From Firmicutes bacterium CAG:882 (GTDB lineage: Bacteria > Bacillota > Clostridia > Lachnospirales > Lachnospiraceae), in the NCBI GenBank assembly GCA_000435595.1, contig FR895418.1, positions 24,665-88,664 of the forward strand: DNA of 64,000 nt, given 5' to 3'. The position numbers were made by a program, and so were the translations under genes. The notes beneath the pieces are model-generated. The model saw nothing but the letters and a program-made list of their open reading frames with translations, made no database searches and was not told the DNA's origin. This document shows, in pieces, positions 18,060-25,972 of the stretch (the stretch's first letter is position 1; each line of letters starts with the position of its first letter).

Positions 18060-18830
18060 TCACTTCTTCATTGCAGAAACAACCTCTGAAATCTTGCCAA
18101 TTATATCCTCAATGTCCTTATTTACGGAAGAACTCTTCTCCGAAAGCTTACCAACCTCACCGGCAACTACCGAGAAGCCTGCTCCCATCTCTCCGGCTCT
18201 TGCAGCCTCTATGCTTGCATTGAGTGCAAGAATCTTCTGCTTGCTCTGTATCGAACGAAGTTCGCCGGTCTTTTTCTTAATTTCTTCAACAAAGTGGTTC
18301 GCCTCATCAACACCGCTTGTGAGACTGTTAATGATTTCACCGTTAACTTTGCTTGAATACTCGGCATTGATAAAGTTATTGAGAACCTGTCCCAACAGCT
18401 CTGCCGATGCATTGATAGACTCCTCTGTGCGCACATTGACCTTGGCGAGTGCATCTATGTACTTATCCTCATCCACTCCTATCTCTCTTGCAACCTGTCT
18501 GAACTTATCCTCATCAGGATGCTCAGGAAGAACCTGCCCACCGATAACAGAACCTACCTTCTCGCCATTCACTGTAAGGTCTATTCCGAAATCAATAAGA
18601 CCTGCATGGCAATGATATACACCCTTACCTTCTCTGTCACACTTCTCACATCTTCTGCAGCCTTCCTTGCTGCCTCTTGTCAGCTTTATACAGAAATCGG
18701 TAAAATTATAGCAATCGGATATGTACTTTCCGTCCGTACCTACTGCCACTGTCGCCAGCCCTGTCGCCAAAGCCCAATTCTTCATAATTGCTTCGAATTT
18801 GTTCATGTCAGCAAAATCCCTAATCTCCAT
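18060..18830 (-). CDS. Soluble PocR-domain chemoreceptor-like protein
   Basis: A 256-residue protein without membrane helices. Residues about 1-150 are a PocR ligand-binding domain, with the cysteine set GCRRCEKC and [10 protein letters not shown]; residues about 165-255 are a short methyl-accepting signalling hairpin whose tip contains [25 protein letters not shown]. PocR domains bind small molecules in regulators such as Salmonella PocR. The signalling arm is much shorter than in ordinary chemoreceptors, so it may signal to CheA from the cytosol or act through another partner. Its ATG at 18830 follows AGGAGG. A leader of about 230 bases with several hairpins precedes it. Confidence 0.85.
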   Translation of the reverse strand: MEIRDFADMNKFEAIMKNWALATGLATVAVGTDGKYISDCYNFTDFCIKLTRGSKEGCRRCEKCDREGKGVYHCHAGLIDFGIDLTVNGEKVGSVIGGQVLPEHPDEDKFRQVAREIGVDEDKYIDALAKVNVRTEESINASAELLGQVLNNFINAEYSSKVNGEIINSLTSGVDEANHFVEEIKKKTGELRSIQSKQKILALNASIEAARAGEMGAGFSVVAGEVGKLSEKSSSVNKDIEDIIGKISEVVSAMKK

Positions 18831-18876
18831 ATGCTACCTCCTACATTCATCCTCGCTCGATAAATCTCCTATTAGT

Positions 18877-19024
18877 AAAGCGGACATTCGCAATCCGCTT
18901 TCGCTACTTGCTCATGAACGCATTCGCTTTGCGAACTGTCAGTGGGAGCTTTTAACTCCCACTGACATAAGCATCCCCCTTCCACCCGCTTAGTGCTCTA
19001 CACACTTGAAGCGGGGGATTGCTT
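18877..19024 (-). other. Hairpin-rich leader or mobile-element end before the PocR gene
   Basis: Four structures follow each other: AAGCATCCCCC/GGGGGATTGCTT enclosing CCCGCTT/AAGCGGG (18969-19024), GTCAGTGGGAG/CTCCCACTGAC (18938-18966, perfect, 7-base loop), TTCGC/GCGAA (18923-18935) and AAAGCGGA/TCCGCTTT (18877-18901). It could be a structured 5' untranslated RNA of the receptor gene or the right-end/omega-RNA type remnant of an IS200/IS605 element; no transposase or TnpB is present. Neither reading is proven. Confidence 0.55.
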
Positions 19025-19069
19025 ATTCTGCGTTCAAAAAAAGATATTTTTGATTTATTTTGTTATACA

Positions 19070-19098
19070 ATTATAACATATTTATTCCTGAAAATAAA
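19070..19098 (-). promoter_or_regulatory. Putative promoter for the PocR gene leader
   Basis: TTTATT (19093-19098) and TATAAT (19070-19075) on the minus strand are 17 bases apart. Transcription from here would give a leader of about 230 bases containing all the hairpins at 18877-19024. Confidence 0.45.
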
Positions 19099-19245
19099 CA
19101 TTTTTTGTATTATTTTATATAAAAAAAGAAGATACCTCAGGGCATTCCTCGTAGCGTTTTAGATGTAATCTGAACTGCTTTTGCTATTACGATTCCGGTG
19201 TAAAGCGGACAGCCATGGAGGGCTGAACATGATATACACATAAAA

Positions 19246-19280
19246 ATCGCAGCCATGACTCAAGGAATCATGACTGCGAT
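19246..19280 (-). terminator. Terminator after the FeoB-associated-type peptide gene
   Basis: A 13-bp stem with one G-U pair, arms ATCGCAGCCATGA and TCATGACTGCGAT, followed on the minus strand by TTTTTATG. It ends the Opp/small-peptide transcription unit. The region beyond it (19131-19245) has a small hairpin CAGCC-CTCCAT-GGCTG on the minus strand and shares 23 bases with the element at 39993-40182. Confidence 0.75.
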
Positions 19281-19327
19281 ACCGTGTCAGTATATACCTT
19301 TGTAGTTAAATCAGCTCACCCTGCATA

Positions 19328-19465
19328 TTAATGGCAATGTCCCTTGCATCTGCTGCAATCTCCGCCACATACAGGTGATTTACCCGACTTCTTATCTTTT
19401 ACCATACCATGGATAATAAGTCCAACAACTGCTGCAAGCACTGCCGCTACTATCACTGTTCCCAT
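19328..19465 (-). CDS. FeoB-associated Cys-rich membrane peptide
   Basis: A 45-residue peptide: an N-terminal hydrophobic helix (VIVAAVLAAVVGLIIHG), a basic stretch KDKKSGK, and a cysteine-rich tail CGGDCSRCKGHC. This is the pattern of the small proteins usually encoded next to feoB (ferrous iron import). The start at 19465 has GGAGG nine bases upstream. No feo gene is nearby; the neighbour is the Opp operon's DUF3899 gene, 62 bases upstream. Metal or iron handling is inference from the family and the cysteines. Confidence 0.75.
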   Translation of the reverse strand: MGTVIVAAVLAAVVGLIIHGMVKDKKSGKSPVCGGDCSRCKGHCH

Positions 19466-19527
19466 ATCCTATGACCTCCTATCTTTATGTTAGTGTAATC
19501 TAACTCGGTTTGAAAGTCAACAGTTTT

Positions 19528-19968
19528 TTAAAGAGAATACCAGCACATTACAAGAATAATACTTATAACGAGGAATAACACGCCGATAATCAATGTCGAA
19601 TACATCGGCTTGGTATTACGTCTGTCCATCTTATCCTGCTTGTAATCATAGTAGCTCTTGCTGCTCCTGTCCAAGCCCATTCCCGGTATAATCGCGTGTG
19701 CTCCCTTGCGGAACGCATAGCCGAATATATCAAAAAAGCCCGTAGTCGATACCCACATAAGAATACCGAAACTGATATAGAGCATCGCCGTCACCGAAAA
19801 TCCGTCGCACACACCCTTGAATCTGTCTGCCAAGGCAAGCTCTGAATTGAACGAACCTCTGAAATTCATCACAATAAGTGAGAGGATAAGTGCTATTACA
19901 GTCTGCACAAGATATTTTATCCAATTATTTTTCAGAAACGTAACAAACTTATTGCCATTATCTGCCAT
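19528..19968 (-). CDS. DUF3899-type membrane protein of the Opp operon
   Basis: A 146-residue protein with three hydrophobic helices (about 15-35, 55-78 and 122-143) and a cytoplasmic basic loop rich in Tyr, Lys and Asp (SSKSYYDYKQDKMDRRN). It resembles DUF3899 proteins of Firmicutes, for which no function is known. Its ATG overlaps the oppF stop as TAATG, so it is translated with the transporter and may help assemble or regulate it. Confidence 0.65.
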   Translation of the reverse strand: MADNGNKFVTFLKNNWIKYLVQTVIALILSLIVMNFRGSFNSELALADRFKGVCDGFSVTAMLYISFGILMWVSTTGFFDIFGYAFRKGAHAIIPGMGLDRSSKSYYDYKQDKMDRRNTKPMYSTLIIGVLFLVISIILVMCWYSL

Positions 19969-21071
19969 TATTTATTAAGCTCCAACCGGTATCTGTCAAA
20001 CTCCTCCTGATTACAGTGAACAAAATGTCCCGGTGCAACCTCTCTGAGTGTCGGCTGCTCCTTAGTGTAATCATGGTCGCGAAGAGGAACGTATGTTATT
20101 CTCTTACGCTGCTTCTCATAATCAGGATCTGGCATAGGAATCGCTGAGAGAAGTGATCTTGTGTAAGGATGAAGCGGATGTGCAAACAATTCATCCGATG
20201 TTGCAAGCTCAACAAGCTTACCGAAGTACATAACACCGATTCTGTCGGAGAAATACTTAACTACCGACAAATCATGTGCAATGAAGAGAACGGTAAGACC
20301 CATCTTATGGCGAAGGTCATCAAGAAGATTGATAACCTGTGCCTGAATGGATACGTCAAGTGCACTTACAGGCTCATCGGCAATGATAAGCTCAGGATTC
20401 ATGATAACAGCTCTGGCAACACCTATACGCTGTCTCTGACCACCGGAGAACTCATGAGGGTATCTTCCGGCATGCTCTCTTACGAGACCTACCATCTCAA
20501 GTACCTCATATACCTTCTCATCAATCTTTTTCTTGTCCTTCTCGCCTCTGATTATAAGTCCCTCAGCGATAATCTGTCCTACCGTCATACGAGGATCAAG
20601 AGAGGCAATCGGATCCTGGAAAATCATCTGAATCTCTGTGTTGAATTTCTGTCTCTTATGGTCAGCCCGTGCAGACTTAATCTCTGCACGCTGCTTGTCT
20701 ATATATTCCTTTAGCTCGCTCTTCTTCTTGGTGAGTTCAGCCTTCTTCTCAGTCTCGCTGAGCGCAGACTTCTTAATCACCTCAACATCAGTCTTGTACT
20801 GTTCCTGGGCTGTTTCAATATTATTCTTATAGGAAAGGGTTCCTGCTGCAATTCTCTTACCCTTAAAATAAATATTTCCGGATGTAATATTGTAGAGCTT
20901 TATGATGGAACGGCCTGTGGTAGTCTTACCACAGCCTGACTCACCTACAAGACCGAACACCTCGCCCTTCTTTATATCAAAACTGACATCATCAACAGCC
21001 TTATTAATCTTAAAGTACTGACAAAGGTGCTCTACACGTAATAATACTTCTTCATTCTCATTATTCGGCAT
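19968..21071 (-). CDS. oppF: Oligopeptide ABC transporter ATPase (OppF type) with a helical insertion
   Basis: A 367-residue ATPase: Walker A GESGCGKTT (about 43-51), Q-loop MIFQDP, signature SGGQRQR, Walker B LIIADEPVSALD, and the C-terminal OppF extension ending PGHFVHC (often an iron-sulphur or regulatory tail in this family). Between Walker A and the Q-loop is an extra charged stretch of about 60 residues (from AQEQYKTD to DHKRQK) predicted to be coiled coil. The gene overlaps oppD by 11 bases. Paired with OppD it drives peptide uptake. Confidence 0.9.
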   Translation of the reverse strand: MPNNENEEVLLRVEHLCQYFKINKAVDDVSFDIKKGEVFGLVGESGCGKTTTGRSIIKLYNITSGNIYFKGKRIAAGTLSYKNNIETAQEQYKTDVEVIKKSALSETEKKAELTKKKSELKEYIDKQRAEIKSARADHKRQKFNTEIQMIFQDPIASLDPRMTVGQIIAEGLIIRGEKDKKKIDEKVYEVLEMVGLVREHAGRYPHEFSGGQRQRIGVARAVIMNPELIIADEPVSALDVSIQAQVINLLDDLRHKMGLTVLFIAHDLSVVKYFSDRIGVMYFGKLVELATSDELFAHPLHPYTRSLLSAIPMPDPDYEKQRKRITYVPLRDHDYTKEQPTLREVAPGHFVHCNQEEFDRYRLELNK

Positions 21072-23229
21072 TTACGGCACCTCCCTTAGACTTCATTCTG
21101 GCAATACGCTCTGTAATAATCTTAGGAAGCTCAACCTTAGGAGCATCCGGATGTAAGAGCCATGTTGCCGCATAATGTGTATCACTAATCTTGAACATCG
21201 GCGGCTGCATCTCAAAATCAATCTGAAGCGCATACTTGTTACGGTCTGCGAATGCGTCACCAACCGGTGGATATATCATGTTAGGAGGCGTTCCCGGAAT
21301 AGCCTCGAGCTTCTCATTGGTATCCACATCAGGCATAGCTGAAAGCAGTGCCCAAGTATATGGATGTGCAGGAGCATAGAATACATCCTGGCATGTACCC
21401 GTCTCTACAATCTTACCCGCATACATAACTGCAATTCTGTCCGCCATGTTGGCAACAACACCGAGGTCATGTGTGATGAATATGATTGAGAGGTTACGAT
21501 CCTTCTTAATCTTGTTGATGAGTTCAAGTATCTGCGCCTGAATTGTAACATCAAGTGCCGTCGTAGGCTCATCACAGATAAGAATATCCGGGTCTGCCGC
21601 AAGTGCTATGGCGATAACGATACGCTGTCTCATACCGCCTGAGAACTCGAACGGATACTGGCGGTATCTCTTTCTCACATCAGGAATACCAACCTCCTCC
21701 ATAAGCTTGAGAGCCTTATACTTAGCCATAGACTTTGTAATCTTCATAACAACACCGGATGCATTGTTCTTAAAGAACTTAATAAGCTCACTTGTCTCAT
21801 TCTGATAATTTCTTGAATCTGCTGTCTCAAGAACCTCCTTATAATGGTTCTCAAGTCTCTCTATAAGGTCAACAATATTCTCCTGAACAAGGTCAAGGTC
21901 AACTGCCGTAGAAGGTGCAACCTTCCATGAAGGCGTCTTTCCCTTGGCAACAAGCTTCTCATACTTAGCTGACTGATTAGCATGCTTCTTCGCGGCTGTG
22001 ACATTCTTGTTGATACCCGTAAAATATGAATTTATGAGAATCTTTAAGGTACTGCCGAATGTGTAGGCAACACTGTCCTTGTGAATCTCAAGCTTATCTA
22101 TCGATGCATCGATAGCCTTTGCCATGATTGCTGCTGCGTCAAGACATACCTTCTTATCAAGCTTGTCAGCCTCGAATACTGATTTCTGCTCTGCAACAAC
22201 CTTGAGTGCCTCCTTCTTGAGCTCATTGTACTTCTTTGCATTATGCTCAAGAGCGCCTGCTGCGCACTCACGGAAGTTATCAATAAAGTGCTCATCAGCA
22301 TACTTTCTGAGGAAATCATTGAGTTCCTTTACGCTCTTCTGCGGAAGAGGTTCATTTGCGAACGTGATGTAATAGCCCATACTGAAAAAGTCAGGCTCAT
22401 CCTTCTTAACAGCAGTCTCAATAATCTTATCCATCTCCTTGAGAACACGAGGTACCTCAACGTAGTTTCTGCTCTTTATCTCACTACCTGATACACTGTT
22501 GAGCTCGCCGATAAGTCTTTTAAGCTCGGAAGCCTCCTCGCCGTTTACAACCCAGTCATTGAAAGAGTCACCCGCAAGACGTGCAACCTCCTTCAATGTG
22601 TACTTCTCATCCTCAAAGGCATTCTTCTCAATATAGAAAAGAATATCCTTTATCTCATCATGAGCCTCAAGTGCTGCCTCATGTGCCTCATTGTAAGCCT
22701 GCTCAAGCTCAATGTGCTTGAACTCGAATTTATCGAAGTTCTTACACATCTGTCTTAACTCCTCAGCCTTAACTGAATTGCCTGCCGCCTCTGCCTCAAC
22801 CATAGCATCCGCTAAGAGAGCAAGTGTATCGTTGAAAGCCGAACGACATGATTTCTGACGTGCCTTACCCTTTAAGAGCATCGCCTCTGTAAGCTGCTTA
22901 CCGATACGCATGATAGGGTTAAGGGATGACAACGGATCCTGGAAAATCATGGCTATCTTATCACCGCGGACATGATAGAACTCATCCTCGGAGATACGAA
23001 GAAGATCCATGCCATCGTATATTATGGAGCCACTCTCCACTATAGAGTTACCTGCAAGGATACCGAGTATTGCCTTGCTGGTAACTGACTTACCGGAACC
23101 GGACTCTCCTACGATTGCAAGAGTCTCACCCTTATTTAAATCAAAGCTTATATTTCGAACAGCCTGTACCTTTCCCGCCGGAGTACGGAAGGAAATGACA
23201 AGATTATTAACTGATAACTTTTTTTCCAT
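21061..23229 (-). CDS. oppD: Oligopeptide ABC transporter ATPase (OppD type) with a ~370-residue insertion
   Basis: A 722-residue ATPase, about twice the usual 330. Walker A GESGSGKS lies near 41-48 and the Q-loop IFQDPLSSLNP near 95, but the signature SGGMRQR comes only at about 530-536 instead of near 160. The 370-odd residues between are rich in Ala, Glu and Lys and look largely alpha-helical. Walker B LICDEPTTALD and the H-loop FITHD follow normally, as does the OppD C-terminal region with AIPGTPPNM. The reading frame is intact across the insertion, so this is not an assembly artefact of a frameshift. Start at 23229 after GGAGG. Confidence 0.9.
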   Translation of the reverse strand: MEKKLSVNNLVISFRTPAGKVQAVRNISFDLNKGETLAIVGESGSGKSVTSKAILGILAGNSIVESGSIIYDGMDLLRISEDEFYHVRGDKIAMIFQDPLSSLNPIMRIGKQLTEAMLLKGKARQKSCRSAFNDTLALLADAMVEAEAAGNSVKAEELRQMCKNFDKFEFKHIELEQAYNEAHEAALEAHDEIKDILFYIEKNAFEDEKYTLKEVARLAGDSFNDWVVNGEEASELKRLIGELNSVSGSEIKSRNYVEVPRVLKEMDKIIETAVKKDEPDFFSMGYYITFANEPLPQKSVKELNDFLRKYADEHFIDNFRECAAGALEHNAKKYNELKKEALKVVAEQKSVFEADKLDKKVCLDAAAIMAKAIDASIDKLEIHKDSVAYTFGSTLKILINSYFTGINKNVTAAKKHANQSAKYEKLVAKGKTPSWKVAPSTAVDLDLVQENIVDLIERLENHYKEVLETADSRNYQNETSELIKFFKNNASGVVMKITKSMAKYKALKLMEEVGIPDVRKRYRQYPFEFSGGMRQRIVIAIALAADPDILICDEPTTALDVTIQAQILELINKIKKDRNLSIIFITHDLGVVANMADRIAVMYAGKIVETGTCQDVFYAPAHPYTWALLSAMPDVDTNEKLEAIPGTPPNMIYPPVGDAFADRNKYALQIDFEMQPPMFKISDTHYAATWLLHPDAPKVELPKIITERIARMKSKGGAVNAE

Positions 23230-23235
23230 TTTGTA

Positions 23236-24771
23236 TTATTCCTCCGTTCCTCTTAAGGATGGGTTAAACGCATCACGAAGACCATTTCCGAACAGGTTGA
23301 ATGAAATCATAAGTAAGGAAATGACAATCGCCGGGAAAAATATAATGTGCGGATAAGTTGAAAGAAGCGGCTTACCTGCTGATAACATACTTCCGAGTGA
23401 TGACATTGTAGCTGAGTCAAGGTTAACAATACCTAAGTATGTCATGTTGGACTCGCTGAATATAACATTAGGAATCATAAGGATGGAACCTGTTATGATT
23501 GTACCCAATGCGTTAGGGAATATATGCTTGAACATAAGTCTTGAATCCCTTGCACCAAGTGTGCGGGCTGCAAGAATATATTCCTGATTCTTAAAACGAT
23601 AAAACTGCATACGAACACGGCTTGCCATGCCAATCCAGCCTGTGAGCACGAACGCGAACAGGAAAGATATGACTACACCAACCTTGCTTGCAAGATGGAG
23701 CTGGAAGAGCGTTACAACTACTACGAAAGGAACACCGCTCAGGATATCTGAGATACGCTCCATTATAAGGTCAATCGCACCGCCGTAGTATCCTTCAACA
23801 GCACCATATATGGCACCGAGGAAAAGATTGATTGCAGACACACCAAGGGCAAGTAAGATTGAGAATCTTACGGCCTTTGCAAGTCTTGTGAGAATATCCT
23901 GACCATAAGCGTTGGTTCCGAAAAGGAATGAAGGCTCATGACCGTATCTGTACTGGAAGTAGTTGTATGTGAATACACGAACCTGATATGACTTGGCTGT
24001 TGATGTACCACCCACAACAGCGTAACGGTAGGAGCCGTCATCGCCGGCAATACGGATACTGTCATAATCATCCGCACCCTTTGTCTTGTAAATCTCAATA
24101 AAATTACCGTTCTTGTCAAGCTTTGGAAGTCCCTTGTTGGTACACTGATACCAGATGTTGGCATCATTTTTAAGCGTAGCAACCTTGAGGGATGATGTAT
24201 CGACTGCAGGATAGATTACCTGCACGCCCGTCTCATTCTGCCAAGCCTGAATTGCCTGATAATCCTGTGCGGAAAGTGTCAGGTAAATCATGCCGTTCTT
24301 TAAGTAAGAATCTGTTCTTACCTTATAGTATGTTGCATTGTTATTGGCTGCATCCTGAAATGTCGAGTATACCTCGGCAGTAGGATTGTGTCCTGTCTCC
24401 ACAGCAATGGCTTCTCTTCTTAAATAATCGCCCTCCGAGAGTGTCTCTTTGGAGCAGCCGTCCCAGCCTGCCCATGCAAAAAGGCGACTCTTCGGAAGAA
24501 GCTTGCCGTACTGTAAGTATGTCGTGTCCGTAGCTGCCTTCGTGTAATTGTTCTCACAAAAAATCGGAATAAATATTGCAAACAATACAAGTGCAAGAAT
24601 AATGTAAGCCGCAACAACGGAACTCTTATTCTTTGCGAACCTTCTCATGGCATCCTTGAAGTAACCTACAGGCTTAGTCTCAAGCTTCTTGTCATGAATT
24701 GACTCATCTCTCTTGTAGAACTCGAATTTCTCCTTAGGGATATTCGTATAATCTGTATTCTTTTTAACCAT
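23236..24771 (-). CDS. oppC: Oligopeptide ABC transporter permease (OppC type) with a large extracytoplasmic insertion
   Basis: A 511-residue permease where about 300 is usual. The first helix (SSVVAAYIILALVLFAIFIPIF) is followed by roughly 220 polar residues outside the membrane before GTNAYGQDILTRL, where the normal OppC sequence resumes with five more helices and the ATPase-contact loop ARTLGARDSRLMFKHIFPNA. The start at 24771 is one base past the oppB stop region and has GGGGAG eight bases upstream. The inserted domain may help receive peptide from the oversized binding protein. Confidence 0.9.
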   Translation of the reverse strand: MVKKNTDYTNIPKEKFEFYKRDESIHDKKLETKPVGYFKDAMRRFAKNKSSVVAAYIILALVLFAIFIPIFCENNYTKAATDTTYLQYGKLLPKSRLFAWAGWDGCSKETLSEGDYLRREAIAVETGHNPTAEVYSTFQDAANNNATYYKVRTDSYLKNGMIYLTLSAQDYQAIQAWQNETGVQVIYPAVDTSSLKVATLKNDANIWYQCTNKGLPKLDKNGNFIEIYKTKGADDYDSIRIAGDDGSYRYAVVGGTSTAKSYQVRVFTYNYFQYRYGHEPSFLFGTNAYGQDILTRLAKAVRFSILLALGVSAINLFLGAIYGAVEGYYGGAIDLIMERISDILSGVPFVVVVTLFQLHLASKVGVVISFLFAFVLTGWIGMASRVRMQFYRFKNQEYILAARTLGARDSRLMFKHIFPNALGTIITGSILMIPNVIFSESNMTYLGIVNLDSATMSSLGSMLSAGKPLLSTYPHIIFFPAIVISLLMISFNLFGNGLRDAFNPSLRGTEE

Positions 24772-24772
24772 C

Positions 24773-25729
24773 TTAACGCTCCCCCATTCTGATTCTCGGA
24801 TCGACGATACCGTAGCTGATATCCACAACGATTCCGGCAACAAGACCTATCAATGTGTAAAATACTGTGAGCAGCATAAAGAAGTTATAATCTCTTCCGT
24901 TGATGGAGTTAAGGAAGAGCTGTCCAACACCCGGAACACCGAAAATCTGCTCAATGATAAGAGAACCGCTCATGATTCCGACGAACTCACCGAGAATCAT
25001 CGGGAATATAGGTACCATGGAGTTACGAAGTGCGTGACGCACGGTAGCCTGTGAACGTGTAAGTCCCTTAGTTCTTGCAAGGAGCATAAAGTCGCTTGTA
25101 AGTACCTCGGAGAGCTCAGCTCTTGTGTACCTTGCAAAGCCTGCGATACTACCAAAGCTCAGTGAGAGGATTGCCGGAACCGCCGACTTAAGCATTGCCG
25201 GTGAGAACCAGTCCGTACCTGCCTTCAACTGAAGTGGGAAGAGCTTTAACTTAAAGCATAAAATATACTGAATAAGGAAAGCATATACAAAGCTTGGCAC
25301 TGAGATAAATACCATTACGAGTGTCGAAATGGTGTAATCCTGCCACTTATTCTTCTTGAGAGCCGCATATATTCCAAGCAAAAGCCCGATAGGAATACTT
25401 AAAAGAATGGAGCAGATGTTAACCATAAGTGTTGCAGGAAGCTTAGATACGAACACGGTCCATACATCCTGCATGCGGTATAACGCCTCACTCATACCCC
25501 AGTCTCCTCCGAGAATACTTCTCTTGAGGAATATGCCATACTGCACCAGAATAGGCTTGTTGTAACCCATCATCTCACGTCTCTGTGCAACGAGTGCCGC
25601 ATCCTTGCCGAACTGCTCGGCATCAATGTTAGGCAGCATCTTGATAAGAACAAAGCTGATTGTCATGATTGTGAAGAGCACAAAAAACATGAGTGCAATA
25701 CGCTTTATTACATACTTTACCATATACAT
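24773..25729 (-). CDS. oppB: Oligopeptide ABC transporter permease (OppB type)
   Basis: A 318-residue permease of ordinary length with six helices. The N-terminal VIKRIALMFFVLFTIMTISFVLIKMLP is typical, and the ATPase-contact loop reads ARTKGLTRSQATVRHALRNSMVP. It follows oppA after 243 bases that contain a terminator, so permease and ATPase genes are probably made at a lower level than the binding protein. GGAGG lies 11 bases before the first ATG; a second ATG two codons later is possible. Confidence 0.92.
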   Translation of the reverse strand: MYMVKYVIKRIALMFFVLFTIMTISFVLIKMLPNIDAEQFGKDAALVAQRREMMGYNKPILVQYGIFLKRSILGGDWGMSEALYRMQDVWTVFVSKLPATLMVNICSILLSIPIGLLLGIYAALKKNKWQDYTISTLVMVFISVPSFVYAFLIQYILCFKLKLFPLQLKAGTDWFSPAMLKSAVPAILSLSFGSIAGFARYTRAELSEVLTSDFMLLARTKGLTRSQATVRHALRNSMVPIFPMILGEFVGIMSGSLIIEQIFGVPGVGQLFLNSINGRDYNFFMLLTVFYTLIGLVAGIVVDISYGIVDPRIRMGER

Positions 25730-25880
25730 AAAAAATTCAACCTCCGTATTTTATTTGTATTCATGCAGCTTTCTTAAATCGGAAACCGCTTATATGATGT
25801 CCAATACATTCATGTTTATAAAAGCGGGATTTACAAAAGCTGTACAAACGCAAAAAGCGATGAAAAATACTTAGATAATA

Positions 25881-25926
25881 AAAATCCTTCAAAGGGGGCA
25901 GTTACCCGCCCCCCTTGACCGGATTT
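25881..25926 (-). terminator. Terminator between oppA and oppB
   Basis: A strong hairpin: arms around AAATCCTTCAAAGGGGGC and its complement, followed on the minus strand by TTTTTATTAT. It probably limits read-through from oppA into oppBCDF. A weaker TTGATT/AATCAA stem lies just before it. Confidence 0.8.
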
Positions 25927-25972
25927 AATATTGATTGCTTTTTTTCCCAATAATCAATCAGTATTGCAAAAC

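Noticed and set aside
21061..23229. Intein in OppD
   Set aside because: The insertion lacks the Cys/Ser start and His-Asn end expected of inteins and does not sit at a P-loop.
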